Positions 36,987 to 46,659 are shown, counted from the first letter of the stretch. The stretch is 64,000 nt of DNA from Streptomyces sp. R41 (GCF_041053055.1 NZ_CP163443.1:7795001-7859000), one strand, 5' to 3'. The notes: generated by a model not told the origin, from the sequence alone. A program made the numbers and translations.

Positions 36987-37657
36987 CAGTGACCGGCCTC
37001 CTCTTCAGGGCCTTTGGCGAACGCCGCCTCGACCTTGTCCACCTCGTCGGTGCGCATCATCACGTGCACCAGGTCGCCCTCCTGCAGCACCGTCTGGGAG
37101 GAAGGCAGGATCGCCTCGCCCAGCCGGGTGAGGAAGGCCACGCGCACGCCCGTCTCGTCCTGGAGCCGGCTGATCTTGTGGCCGACCCAGCCGGCGGAGG
37201 TGTGCACCTCGGCGAGCTGCACACCACCGGTGGGGTCGCGCCACAGCGGCTCCGCGCCCGAGGGCAGCAGCCGGCGCAGCATCTGGTCGGCCGTCCAGCG
37301 GACGGTGGCGACGGTCGGGATCCCGAGGCGCTGGTAGACCTCGGCGCGGCGGGGGTCGTAGATGCGCGCCGCGACGTTCTCGATGCCGAACATCTCGCGG
37401 GCCACCCGGGCGGCGATGATGTTCGAGTTGTCACCGCTGGAGACCGCGGCGAACGCGCCGGCCTCCTCGATGCCCGCCTCGCGCAGGGTGTCCTGGTCGA
37501 AGCCGACGCCGGTGACACGACGGCCGCCGAACCCGGAGCCCAGTCGTCGGAAGGCGGTGGGGTCCTGGTCGATCACGGCGACCGTGTGCCCCTGTTGCTC
37601 CAGGGTCTGGGCAAGAGCGGAACCTACTCTTCCGCAGCCCATGATGACGATGTGCAC
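36986..37657 (-). CDS. trkA: TrkA-type RCK potassium-regulatory protein, first gene
   Basis: 223 residues with RCK_N motif GCGRVGSALAQTL (near 7-19) and the Asp ending strand 2 (VIDQDP), then RCK_C (about 145-215). It overlaps the next RCK gene by one base. The divergently placed KimA-like permease is the obvious partner. It corresponds to the CeoB position of mycobacteria (from memory). Confidence 0.88.
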   Translation of the reverse strand: MHIVIMGCGRVGSALAQTLEQQGHTVAVIDQDPTAFRRLGSGFGGRRVTGVGFDQDTLREAGIEEAGAFAAVSSGDNSNIIAARVAREMFGIENVAARIYDPRRAEVYQRLGIPTVATVRWTADQMLRRLLPSGAEPLWRDPTGGVQLAEVHTSAGWVGHKISRLQDETGVRVAFLTRLGEAILPSSQTVLQEGDLVHVMMRTDEVDKVEAAFAKGPEEEAGH

Positions 37658-37803
37658 GACCGTCCTTCCGAATGTGAATGGTTACCGCTCAGGCTAAACA
37701 GGGTCTCAGACCGCCGCCCAAGCTACACAGGCGCGGTCCGTCGAGGGCACCCCTGTGCACGTTCGCCTGCGGGTTTTCGTCGGCCGGCCAAGAGCGGGGG
37801 AGA

Positions 37804-37899
37804 TCAGCGGCGTGTGATGCTGCGAACGCTCGCGAGAGTCAGGATTCCGAGGCCGATGAGTCCTGCGGTGGCGCCGATGAGTTCAGCGGTGGCGTGCAT
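37804..37899 (-). CDS. 31-residue hydrophobic peptide gene
   Basis: A complete small gene: GGAGG lies four bases before ATG 37899, and the frame runs 31 codons to TGA at 37804. The peptide starts MHATAELIGATAGLIGLGIL, has one probable membrane helix (about 5-24), and ends with the basic RSITRR. All but two codons end in G or C or are common in this genome. It lies on the same strand as the two RCK genes, 146 bases upstream of them, and divergent from the permease. It may be a small accessory subunit of the K+ system. Confidence 0.65.
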   Translation of the reverse strand: MHATAELIGATAGLIGLGILTLASVRSITRR

Positions 37900-38083
37900 G
37901 GAACCTCCAGAAGCGGGCAAGGACGGGGACTTTTGTCATATAGGCATGCGGATGTCCGCGGCCACGGAATCCGCAGCGGAAGCCGTCCCTGTTTTCACTC
38001 GGAGGGCAGATCCGGAGCAGATACGGAGGCTATGTCGGACGGTGGGTGGGCGACCCCCCGTTCGAACGCTTACGATCCTCTGC

Positions 38084-40177
38084 GTGTCCAAACTGACCGA
38101 CGTGCCCAAACGGATCCTGATCGGGCGCGCACTGCGCAGTGACCGGCTCGGAGAAACGCTCCTGCCGAAGCGCATCGCACTCCCCGTCTTCGCTTCCGAC
38201 CCGCTCTCCTCCGTGGCCTACGCTCCCGGAGAAGTGCTGCTGGTCCTCTCCATTGCGGGCGTGTCGGCCTACCACTTCAGCCCCTGGATCGCGCTCGCGG
38301 TCGTCGTGCTGATGTTCACGGTGGTCGCCTCCTACCGACAGAACGTGCACGCGTACCCGAGCGGCGGCGGCGACTACGAGGTGGCCAACACCAACCTCGG
38401 CCCCAAGGCAGGACTCACCGTCGCCAGCGCCCTGCTCGTCGACTACGTCCTCACCGTCGCCGTCTCCATCGCCTCCGGCATCGAGAACCTCGGCTCGGCG
38501 GTCCCCTTCGTGGTCGAGCACAAGGTGGCCTGCGCGGTGGCCGTCATCGTGCTGCTCACGCTGATGAACCTGCGCGGAGTCAAGGAGTCCGGAAAGCTCT
38601 TCGCGATTCCGACGTACGTCTTCGTGGCGGGCGTCTTCATCATGATCGCGTGGGGCGCCTTCCGCGGACTCGTCCTCGACGACACCATGCGGGCGCCCAC
38701 CGCCGACTACCACATCAAGGCCGAGCACCAGGGCCTCGCGGGCTTCGCCCTCGTCTTCCTGCTGCTTCGCGCCTTCTCCTCCGGCTGTGCCGCGCTCACC
38801 GGCGTCGAGGCGATCTCCAACGGTGTCCCCGCTTTCCGCAAGCCGAAGTCGAAGAACGCCGCGACCACGCTCGCGATGATGGGCCTGCTGGCCGTCACCA
38901 TGTTCTGCGGCATCATCGCGCTGGCCATGACGACCAAGGTCCGGATGGCCGAGAACCCGGGCACCGACCTGATCCACAACGGCGTCGCGGTCGGCGCGGA
39001 CTATGTCCAGAACCCGGTGATCTCGCAGGTCGCCGAGGCCGTGTTCGGCAAGGGCAGCTTCCTGTTCATCGTGCTGGCCGCCGCCACCGCGCTGGTCCTG
39101 TTCCTGGCCGCCAACACCGCGTACAACGGCTTCCCGCTGCTCGGCTCGATCCTCGCCCAGGACCGCTACCTCCCGCGTCAGCTGCACACCCGCGGCGACC
39201 GCCTCGCCTTCTCGAACGGCATCGTGCTGCTCGCGGGCGCGGCCATGCTCCTGGTGGTCATCTACGGGGCGGACTCGACGCGCCTCATCCAGCTGTACAT
39301 CGTCGGTGTGTTCGTCTCCTTCACGCTCAGCCAGACCGGCATGGTGCGGCACTGGAACCGCCACCTCGCCACCGAGAAGGACCAGGCCAAGCGGCGCCAC
39401 ATGGTCCGCTCCCGGGCGATCAACGCCTTCGGTGCCTTCTTCACCGGCCTGGTGCTGGTCGTCGTCCTGGTCACCAAGTTCACGCACGGCGCCTGGGTCG
39501 CGCTGCTCGGCATGGTGATCTTCTACGCGACGATGAGCGCGATCCGTAAGCACTACGACCGGGTCGCCGAGGAGATCGCCGCGCCCGAGGGCCCCTCCGA
39601 CGACAGCGTCCGCCCCTCCCGCGTCCACTCCGTCGTCCTGATCTCCAAGATCCACCGTCCGACGCTGCGCGCCCTCGCCTACGCCAAGCTGATGCGCTCC
39701 GACACCCTCGAAGCGCTCAGCGTCAACGTCGACCCGGCCGAGACCAAGGCATTGCGCGAGGAGTGGGAGCGGCGCGGCATCGACGTACCGCTGAAGGTCC
39801 TCGACTCGCCGTACCGCGAGATCACGCGGCCGATCATCGAGTACGTGAAGGGCCTGCGCAAGGAGTCGCCGCGCGACGCGGTCTCCGTGATCATCCCCGA
39901 GTACGTGGTCGGCCACTGGTACGAGCATCTGCTGCACAACCAGAGCGCCCTGCGCCTCAAGGGCCGGCTGCTGTTCACACCGGGCGTCATGGTGACCTCC
40001 GTGCCCTACCAGCTGGAGTCCTCCGAGGCTGCGAAGCTGCGGGCCCGCAAGCGGCAGGACTGGAACGCGCCGGGTGCGGTGCGCCGGGGTCCGGCGGAGG
40101 AGCGGCCGAAGGAGCCTTCGGCGTCTTCGTCTTCCTCCGGCTCGTCCTCGGGGGCCTCGGGCTCCTCGAAGAGCTGA
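38084..40177 (+). CDS. KimA-like APC/KUP-type potassium permease
   Basis: 697 residues: about 12 membrane helices (about 45-480), then a soluble domain (about 490-640) and a Ser/Gly-rich tail. The start SDPLSSVAYAPGE and the helix SGGGDYEVANTNLGPKAGL match the APC group that includes KimA, a high-affinity K+ importer. It is often annotated as an amino-acid permease. GTG 38084 has no ribosome site but TACGAT ends seven bases upstream, which fits a leaderless start; the frame stays open far upstream without family similarity. Confidence 0.82.
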   Translation: MSKLTDVPKRILIGRALRSDRLGETLLPKRIALPVFASDPLSSVAYAPGEVLLVLSIAGVSAYHFSPWIALAVVVLMFTVVASYRQNVHAYPSGGGDYEVANTNLGPKAGLTVASALLVDYVLTVAVSIASGIENLGSAVPFVVEHKVACAVAVIVLLTLMNLRGVKESGKLFAIPTYVFVAGVFIMIAWGAFRGLVLDDTMRAPTADYHIKAEHQGLAGFALVFLLLRAFSSGCAALTGVEAISNGVPAFRKPKSKNAATTLAMMGLLAVTMFCGIIALAMTTKVRMAENPGTDLIHNGVAVGADYVQNPVISQVAEAVFGKGSFLFIVLAAATALVLFLAANTAYNGFPLLGSILAQDRYLPRQLHTRGDRLAFSNGIVLLAGAAMLLVVIYGADSTRLIQLYIVGVFVSFTLSQTGMVRHWNRHLATEKDQAKRRHMVRSRAINAFGAFFTGLVLVVVLVTKFTHGAWVALLGMVIFYATMSAIRKHYDRVAEEIAAPEGPSDDSVRPSRVHSVVLISKIHRPTLRALAYAKLMRSDTLEALSVNVDPAETKALREEWERRGIDVPLKVLDSPYREITRPIIEYVKGLRKESPRDAVSVIIPEYVVGHWYEHLLHNQSALRLKGRLLFTPGVMVTSVPYQLESSEAAKLRARKRQDWNAPGAVRRGPAEERPKEPSASSSSSGSSSGASGSSKS

Positions 40178-40217
40178 CGGATCCGGGTCCGTCGAAGCGC
40201 TGACGGATCCGGGTTCT
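40166..40217. repeat. 26-bp direct repeat spanning the permease stop codon
   Basis: Two near-identical 26-base units, 40166-40191 and 40192-40217, share GCTGACGGATCCGGGT; part of a third follows. The stop codon of the permease is in the first unit. It looks like a recent tandem duplication. Confidence 0.7.
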
Positions 40218-40320
40218 GCGAAGAGCAGCCGGACTCGTGTCGATCGGCGGGGCGGCGTCCACGTAGACTGGTGGGCTGTTGTCCGGCCGTTCCCCCTTTC
40301 GCATCTGGAGTCACCCCACC

Positions 40321-41649
40321 ATGCAGGCAGAACCGAAGAAGTCGCTGGTGGGGGAGGAGTACCAGGTCGAGATCGGTCCCGTCGCGCACGGCGGGCACTG
40401 CATCGCCCGTACGAGCGAGGGTCAGGTCCTGTTCGTCCGGCACGCCCTGCCCGGAGAGCGCGTCGTCGTACGCGTCACCGAGGGCGAGGAGGGCGCGCGC
40501 TTCCTGCGCGCGGACGCCGTGCGGATCCTGGACGCCTCGAAGGACCGCGTCGAGGCCCCCTGCCCGTACGCGGGCCCCGGCCGCTGCGGTGGCTGCGACT
40601 GGCAGCACGCCAAGCCGGGCGCGCAGCGCCGCCTCAAGGGCGAGGTCATCGCCGAGCAGCTGCAGCACCTCGCGGGGCTCACGCCCGAGGAGGCGGGCTG
40701 GGACGGCACGGTGATGCCAGCCGAGGGCGACAAGCTGCCGGCGGGCGAGGTCCCGGCCTGGCGTACGCGCGTGCAGTACGCGGTGGACGCCGACGGCAAC
40801 GCCGGGCTGCGCCGCCACCGCTCGCACGAGGTCGAGCCCATCGAGCACTGCATGATCGCGGCGCCCGGCGTCAGCGAGCTGGGCATCGAGCAGCGCGACT
40901 GGTCCAGGATGGAGTCGATCGAGGCGATCGCGGCGACGGGATCCCAGGACCGCATGGTGATCCTGGAGCCCAAGCCCGGCGCCCGCCTCCCCCTCGTCGA
41001 ACTCGACCGTCCCGTCTCCGTCATGCGTGTCGAGGAGAAGGACGGCGGCATCCACCGCGTCCACGGCCGCGCCTTCGTGCGCGAGCGCGCCGACGGCCGT
41101 ACGTACCGCGTCGGCAGCGGCGGCTTCTGGCAGGTCCACCCGAAGGCCGCCGACACCCTGGTGCTCGCCGTGATGCAGGGCCTGCTGCCGCGCAAGGGCG
41201 AGATGGCGCTCGACCTGTACTGCGGCGTCGGCCTGTTCGCGGGTGCCCTGGCCGACCGCCTCGGCGACAAGGGCGCGGTCCTCGGCATCGAGTCCGGCAA
41301 GCGCGCGGTGGAGGACGCCCGCCACAACCTCGCCGGCTTCGACCGTGTCCGCATCGAACAGGGCAAGGTCGACACGGTCCTCCCGCGCACCGGCATCACC
41401 GAGGTCGACCTCATCGTCCTCGACCCGCCCCGGGCCGGCGCCGGCAAGAAGACGGTCGAGCACCTGTCGTCCCTGGGCGCCCGCCGCATCGCGTACGTCG
41501 CCTGCGACCCGGCGGCCCTCGCCCGTGACCTGGCGTACTTCCGCGACGGTGGCTACAAGGTGCGGACGCTGCGGGCGTTCGACCTGTTTCCGATGACGCA
41601 CCATGTGGAGTGCGTGGCGATTCTGGAGCCTGCGGCGAAGGGTTCCTGA
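40321..41649 (+). CDS. TRAM-domain class I SAM-dependent RNA methyltransferase (TrmA/RlmD family)
   Basis: 442 residues. A TRAM domain (about 5-65), then an iron-sulfur cysteine set (CPYAGPGRCGGCDW near 80-93 plus EHC near 175), and the methyltransferase domain with LDLYCGVGLFAG (near 297). The catalytic cysteine lies in YVACDPAALARD and the base Glu in FPMTHHVECVA. It makes 5-methyluridine in tRNA or rRNA; which one cannot be told. Ribosome site TGGAG ten bases before ATG 40321. This is the last clearly conserved core gene. Confidence 0.9.
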   Translation: MQAEPKKSLVGEEYQVEIGPVAHGGHCIARTSEGQVLFVRHALPGERVVVRVTEGEEGARFLRADAVRILDASKDRVEAPCPYAGPGRCGGCDWQHAKPGAQRRLKGEVIAEQLQHLAGLTPEEAGWDGTVMPAEGDKLPAGEVPAWRTRVQYAVDADGNAGLRRHRSHEVEPIEHCMIAAPGVSELGIEQRDWSRMESIEAIAATGSQDRMVILEPKPGARLPLVELDRPVSVMRVEEKDGGIHRVHGRAFVRERADGRTYRVGSGGFWQVHPKAADTLVLAVMQGLLPRKGEMALDLYCGVGLFAGALADRLGDKGAVLGIESGKRAVEDARHNLAGFDRVRIEQGKVDTVLPRTGITEVDLIVLDPPRAGAGKKTVEHLSSLGARRIAYVACDPAALARDLAYFRDGGYKVRTLRAFDLFPMTHHVECVAILEPAAKGS

Positions 41650-41795
41650 GCTGTGGCCTTGTGCGTGCGCGTTATGTGCGGTGTGGGCGTTACGGGCGAT
41701 ATCTTGACGCTGAAATGACGCTCGCGACGCTCATGTGACACTCGTTCTGATGGGGCGTCAGGCGTGTTCTTGGGCTGGTCAGGGCACTCGCATGG

Positions 41796-42146
41796 GTGGC
41801 CGTAGAGGGACGGTGCTGTACTGAAGGGGCAGTACTTTACGAATCCCTCGTCAGCGGTGGCCATGCCGAGGCCGTCCTGTTCCCGCCCAACGACAAGTGC
41901 CGGCCAGTGATTTCCCAAGCTGAGGACACCGCCCGCCAAACCGTTGCCGGCCTGCGGGCGGCCTGTCCGGAGACGACCGAGCCCTCGGCACCGGACACGC
42001 CCGCATGTCCCGATCTGCCTGACGGGCCTCCCGCGGGCGTCCCCGACGTGGATTGCTCGGACCTTCCCGGTTCCGTGTGGGTCGGCCCCGAGGACCCACA
42101 CCGACTCGACCGAGACGGGGCCGGCATCGGCTGCGACCCCAACTGA
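41796..42146 (+). pseudogene. Remnant with an Excalibur calcium-binding domain
   Basis: The end of this 116-codon frame reads DVDCSDLPGS, then DPHRLDRDGAGIGCDPN, a clear Excalibur domain (EF-hand-like DxDxDG with two cysteines). Such domains normally end secreted proteins, but here there is no signal peptide, no ribosome site before GTG 41796, and the first 75 codons have mixed codon use. I treat it as the tail of a decayed gene. Around it, 41650-41795 shows GACGCT iterations and no gene. Confidence 0.5.
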
Positions 42147-42234
42147 ACAAGAGTCGGCGGCTGCGTCCCCCGCGCGCGACGTGCACTTCGGCGCGGACGC
42201 GCCCCTGGACGAGTGGGGAAGCCGTGTCGTTCGG

Positions 42235-42372
42235 TCATGCACGCGGGGCGGGCCAGGAGTTGAGGGGTAGCGGGCCGCGGTCGATGACGGTGCGGATACA
42301 GAAGGTGCTGCGGGCGTCGCGCACTGGACCGATGGCCAGGATCTGGTCGGTGAGCACTCTCTCGAAGCGGCC
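42235..42372 (-). pseudogene. Possible 3' remnant of an unidentified gene
   Basis: On the minus strand this stretch has strongly biased third positions and a protein-like end, LTDQILAIGPVRDARSTF and on to NSWPAPRA followed by TGA at 42235. It overlaps the damaged 5' end of the decarboxylase on the other strand. I cannot name the family. It may equally be a shadow. Confidence 0.3.
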
Positions 42373-42390
42373 CGTCCCGCGACCACCCCC

Positions 42391-43714
42391 CTGTCGCCGC
42401 GGGCCGAGGCCGACCTGGTGGAGTCCTTCCTGGCGCCGCCGCCCGACCGGGGCGGTGACCTGAAGGCCCTGCTCGCGCGCCTGGACGAGGCCGCCGACTG
42501 CGCTCTGGAGACGGCCGGGCCCGGCCATCTGGCCTACATCCCGGGCAGCGGTCTGTTCTCGGCCGCGCTCGCCGAGTTCTACAACCGTGCCGTCAACCGC
42601 TACGGCGGCCTGGCCTCGGTGGCCCCGGCCTTCGCCGCGCTGGAGGAGAGCGTGATCCGCTGGATGGCCCGCGAGGTGTGCGGCCTCCCGGAGGGCAGCG
42701 GCGGCCTGCTGACCAGCGGCGGCTCGATGGCCACCTTCTCCGCGACGGGTCGCCGCCCGCCACGACCGGCTCGGCGAGGATCTCGCCGGCGGCACCGTCT
42801 ACACCACCGCCTTCGCCCACCACTCCGTCGCCAAGGCCGCCCGCCTCGCCGGCATCCGCGCGGCTCACATACGGACCGTGCCGCACACCCCGGACCTGCG
42901 GATGGACCCGGAGGCCGCTGCCGCGATGATCCGCGCCGACCGGGACGCCGGGCTGCGGCCGTTCCTGCTGGTGGCCACCGCCGGCACCACCGACACCGGC
43001 ACCATCGACCCGCTGCCCCAGCTGGCCGACCTGGCCCGCCGCGAGGACGTGTGGTTCCACATCGACGCGGCCTACGGAGGTTTCTTCCGGCTCACCGCAC
43101 GCGGCGCCCGGCGCCTCGCCGGTTTCGAGGAGGCCGACTCGATCACCCTGGACCCGCACAAGACGCTGTTCATGCCGTTCGGCACCGGCGCCCTGGTCGT
43201 CCGCGACCTCGCCGCCCTGCACGCCGCGCACGAGGGCACCGGCAGCTACCTCCAGGACATGGGGGCGGCGGGAAGCGTCCCGGACTCCGGCCGGCTCGGG
43301 CCCGAGCTGACCCACGAGATCCGCGGCCTGCGGGCCTGGCTTCCCCTGCACCTGCACGGGGTGGACGCCTTCCGCGAGGCGCTGGACGAGAAGCTCGACC
43401 TGGCCGAACACGTCCACGACACGCTGTCCGGCGTCGCGGAGCTGGAGGTCCCGCAGCGCCCGGACCTGTCCACCGTGATCTTCCGCGTCCGCCCCGCCGA
43501 CGGCAGTCGGGCCGCCGCCGAGCGGGCCGATGAGGCGAGTCGCCGCCTGCTGGAGCGGATCAACGGCCACCGGCGCATCGTGCTCTCCAGCACGGTGGTC
43601 GACCGCCGCTACACCCTGCGCGTGTGCGTGGTCTCCCACCGCACCCACCACGACCGCATCACCGAGGCGCTGCAGATCATCACTGCCGAGGTCACGCGCC
43701 ACACCACCGCGTAG
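42391..43714 (+). pseudogene. PLP-dependent (aromatic) amino acid decarboxylase, N-truncated and frameshifted
   Basis: Group II decarboxylase of the DOPA/tyrosine type. Visible parts: LAYIPGSGLFSAALAEFYN, LLTSGGSMATFSA, then after a frame change HIDAAYGGFFRLT and the PLP lysine in DPHKTLFMPFG, ending near HTTA. One extra G in GGG at 42747-42749 breaks the frame between MATFSA and AARHDRLGE. There is no in-frame start between the stop at 42268 and GTG 42418, so about 40 N-terminal residues are missing. Two lesions point to real decay. Confidence 0.85.
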
Positions 43715-43790
43715 CCGGAGACGGCCCTGGACCCGGTTGGTGGCCATCTGAGGGACGCCTCCGTCGAATCACGAAGGCAAGGAGGACTTC

Positions 43791-44168
43791 ATGACTATCC
43801 ATCCCGAATCCCTTCCCGCCAGCGGAACAGCCATCGTGACCGGTGCCTCCTCGGGCATCGGTGCGGCCTACGCACGTCGGCTCGCTGCGGATGGTCACGA
43901 TCTGGTGCTGGTGGCGCGTCGCGCAGAGCGTCTCCGCGCACTTGCCGCGGAGCTGACCGGGCAGCACGACGTACGAGTGGAAACCGTCGTCGCGGATCTG
44001 GGCGACGCCGGTGACCTGGACCGGGTTGCCCCGGCGAACCGCTGAGGACGACGTCGAGCTGCTGGTGAACAACGCGGGCATCAACGGCTACGGCCCCTTC
44101 GCCGAGACCGATACAGCACTGCTGGAGAAGGTGATGGCCGTGAACGTGGTGGCGCTCACCCGGCTCGC
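43791..44168 (+). pseudogene. Short-chain dehydrogenase/reductase, frameshifted and truncated
   Basis: ATG 43791 with AAGGAGG upstream begins an SDR with the NAD(P) motif [16 protein letters not shown]. The frame is lost near 44035 (first frame ends at 44045) and the homology resumes in the next frame with LLVNNAGINGYGPFAETD. It stops abruptly at about 44168 (VALTRLA), before the catalytic YxxxK, where antiporter sequence on the other strand begins. Not functional. Confidence 0.88.
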
Positions 44169-44972
44169 TGAAGGTGGCAAGCGGCCAGAACGCCAGTGCC
44201 TGCGTGCGGTGTTCGGCCTGGATGATGCGCGGGGCGACCTGGGACATGATCAGGCCGCTGACGACCACTGCGAGGACACCGGAAGCCTCGACCAGTTCGG
44301 CCAGTAGATACGCGGTGAAGGGCGCCAGGATCATGACCAGGTTGCCGAGCAGCGGATCGGTCAGGCGGCGCCGCAGGTCAAGTTGACCCACGCGGCCGCC
44401 ACCCCGACCAGGGCTCCGCCGCCGTAGGCAAGCAGGAACAGCCCGCCGACGTGCGGCATGCTCAGGTGCTCCCCGCCGACCGTGATGCCGACGGCGAGAC
44501 CGTACACGACCAGGGCCGTGCCGTCGTTGATCAGGCTCTCGGCCCGCAGGATGGTGACCTGGCGGCGTGGCAGGGCGCGGGCGAGGACGCCGACCGCGGT
44601 CGCGTCGGTGAGCGCCATGGCCGCGCCGAGCACCCAGGCCGGCCCCCACGGCAGCCCGAGGGCGTGCCCGGTTGCGGCGACGGCCCAGGCGGTGAGGATG
44701 ACGAGGGCGGTGCTCAGCTGCAGGATGCCGCGCAGATTGGTGCGGATCTCCCGCAGGGAGGTGGTCAGGCTCTCCCAGTACAGCAGCACCGGAAGGAAGA
44801 GCAACAGCACTACCTCCGGTGGCAGTTGCGCCTCCCGTACTGCCGGGATGAATCCCAGCAGCACACCCGTCACGAGCAGGACGACGGGCGGGGCGATGCC
44901 GAGGCGCTGTCCCACGACGTTGCCCACCAGCACGGCCACGCCCAGGACCACGACGAGTTCAAGACCGAGCAC
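44168..44972 (-). pseudogene. CPA1 family Na+/H+ antiporter, frameshifted and truncated
   Basis: Begins at 44972 as a normal antiporter (about 200 residues, five to six helices, with LTDATAVGVLARALP and AESLINDGTALVVYG). A one-base loss near 44363-44370 shifts the frame (stop at 44361). The homology resumes (RRRLTDPLLGNLV, AFWPLATF) and ends abruptly near 44170. The C-terminal half is gone, replaced by the inverted SDR remnant. It lies 22 bases after the DUF2255 gene, as if once in one operon. Confidence 0.87.
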
Positions 44973-44994
44973 AGTGGTTCTTGTCTCCTGTAGG

Positions 44995-45366
44995 TCAGCG
45001 CGGTACGAGCTTCAGGGTCGTGTCCCGCGAGGCCACCATGGGATCGATGTAACTCGCGCCGTACCGGCCGTACTTGGTGCGGTAGGCGGCGTCGATCCGG
45101 TCATTGACGCCGGGGTCCGTGACCTGGACGAGGGTGACGTCCTTGTCGACGCCGCCGGAGCGGACGTGGCCCTCGTGGCTGGCCCGGGCCGCCCGGTACC
45201 AGGCGCCGTCGCTGCCGCGGAAGGAGCGGACGTAGAGATCGTCGCCGTCGCGGACCACCCAGATCGGCACGGGTGTGCGTGGTGTTCCGTCGCTGCGCGC
45301 GGGGGCCATCTGAAGTTCCTCGGCGTGCTCGATCCGGGTCAGTTCGTCGTTCGTCCAGGTCGTCAT
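44995..45366 (-). CDS. DUF2255 family protein
   Basis: 123 residues, all of one DUF2255 domain: WTNDELTRIEHAEELQM at the start and RDGDDLYVRSFRG with RAARASHEGHVR in the middle. Related in fold to deazaflavin- or flavin-binding split barrels. Start 45366 has GGAGG eight bases upstream. It heads a short operon with the broken antiporter. Confidence 0.85.
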   Translation of the reverse strand: MTTWTNDELTRIEHAEELQMAPARSDGTPRTPVPIWVVRDGDDLYVRSFRGSDGAWYRAARASHEGHVRSGGVDKDVTLVQVTDPGVNDRIDAAYRTKYGRYGASYIDPMVASRDTTLKLVPR

Positions 45367-45404
45367 GGGTTTGCCTCCTTCACGATCGTGCGGCGGGGGG
45401 TGCT

Positions 45405-45446
45405 CTCGTGGGCGTGAGTGCGGCCGGCGCAGCTCACGCCCACGAG
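45405..45446 (-). terminator. Terminator after the 45456 alcohol dehydrogenase
   Basis: A perfect 14-bp stem, 45405-45418 with 45433-45446, just past the stop codon. Confidence 0.8.
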
Positions 45447-45455
45447 GCGATCGGG

Positions 45456-46472
45456 TCAGGGCTTGAGGAGGGCCTTGATGGCGCGGCGTTCGTCCATCGC
45501 CTTGTAGCCCTCGGCGACCTGCTCCAGCGGCAGCGTGAGGTCGAAGACCTTGCCCGGGTTGATGTGACCGGACAGCACGCGGTCGATCAGGTCGGGCAGG
45601 TAGCGGCGAACGGGAGCCGGGCCGCCGCGCAGGCCGACCTGGGAGAAGAACAGCTCCTGGCCGTCGACGGCGACCTCGTGCGGGACGCCGACGAAGCCGA
45701 CGTTGCCGCCCGGGCGGGCGGAGTGCAGGGCCTGGCTCATGGACTGGGAGGTGCCGACGCACTCCAGGACGGAGTCGGCGCCGATGCCGCCGGTGAGGTC
45801 CTTGATGCGGGCGACGCCTTCGTCGCCGCGCTCGCTGACGATGTCGGTGGCGCCGAACTCCAGGGCGAGCTTCTGCCGGGACTCGTGCCGGGACATGGCG
45901 ATGATCCGCTCCGCGCCGAGCTCCTTCGCGGCGATGACCCCGCACAGGCCGACCGCGCCGTCACCGACCACGACGGCCGTCGAGCCCGGCTTGACCTCGG
46001 CGGCGAGGGCCGCGTACCAGCCGGTGCCCATCACGTCGGACACGGCCAGCAGGCTCGGCACCAAGTCGCCGGAGGGGTGCTCGTCGGTGGCCACGAGGGT
46101 GCCGTGGGCGTTGGGAATGCGCACGTACTCGGCCTGGCAGGTGCCCATGAACTCGCGGTTCAGGCAGGAGGATTGCCAGCCCTTCTGGCAGTTCGCGCAG
46201 GTGTTGTCCGACGTGGCGAAGGAGCCGACCACGAACTGGCCGGGCTTGACGTTGCCGACCTCGCTGCCGACTTCCTCGACGATGCCGACGTACTCGTGGC
46301 CCATCGGGTGCGGGTCGCCGACCGGCTCCAGGCCGCGGTACGGCCACAGGTCCGAGCCGCACACACAGGTGGCGACCGTGCGGATGATCGCGTCCGTCGG
46401 GTTGACGATCTTGGGCTCGGGGGCGTCCTCCACCCGGATGTCACCGGGGGCGTGGATCACGGTTGCGCGCAT
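45456..46472 (-). CDS. Zinc-dependent alcohol dehydrogenase family protein
   Basis: 338 residues. Catalytic-zinc residues Cys38 (CGSD) and His59-Glu60 (GHEYVG). The structural-zinc loop is DNTCANCQKGWQSSC, with three cysteines rather than the usual four. The nucleotide-binding motif is VVGDGAVGLCGV (near 168-179). It oxidises an alcohol or reduces an aldehyde, substrate unknown. Divergent from a broken MmyB-like regulator with a shared operator-like repeat (46660-46676) between. Confidence 0.9.
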   Translation of the reverse strand: MRATVIHAPGDIRVEDAPEPKIVNPTDAIIRTVATCVCGSDLWPYRGLEPVGDPHPMGHEYVGIVEEVGSEVGNVKPGQFVVGSFATSDNTCANCQKGWQSSCLNREFMGTCQAEYVRIPNAHGTLVATDEHPSGDLVPSLLAVSDVMGTGWYAALAAEVKPGSTAVVVGDGAVGLCGVIAAKELGAERIIAMSRHESRQKLALEFGATDIVSERGDEGVARIKDLTGGIGADSVLECVGTSQSMSQALHSARPGGNVGFVGVPHEVAVDGQELFFSQVGLRGGPAPVRRYLPDLIDRVLSGHINPGKVFDLTLPLEQVAEGYKAMDERRAIKALLKP

Positions 46473-46659
46473 GACTTTTCTCCTGATGCGTTTCTCGGGC
46501 AGCGGGGCACCCGGACGTGCCGGATTCGTCGACGATGGTCAAAAGGGAAAGGGTGTACAGAAGCGCCGACGGCCCGTGAAAATAATTGCCGGTCTCTGAC
46601 TCTGTCACCGCCCGCAGGGCCCGTACAGAGGAGAATTTCACCCCCGGAGAGATGTATCC

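Noticed and set aside
36989..38083. Upstream extension of the KimA-like permease
   Set aside because: It would run through both RCK genes on the other strand and has no permease-like sequence before 38084.
40178..40320. Small RNA or second gene after the permease
   Set aside because: The bases are mainly a tandem copy of the permease 3' end and the methyltransferase promoter.
41650..42270. Insertion sequence or integration site
   Set aside because: No transposase, terminal inverted repeat, tRNA gene or direct repeat could be recognised at this core/accessory border.
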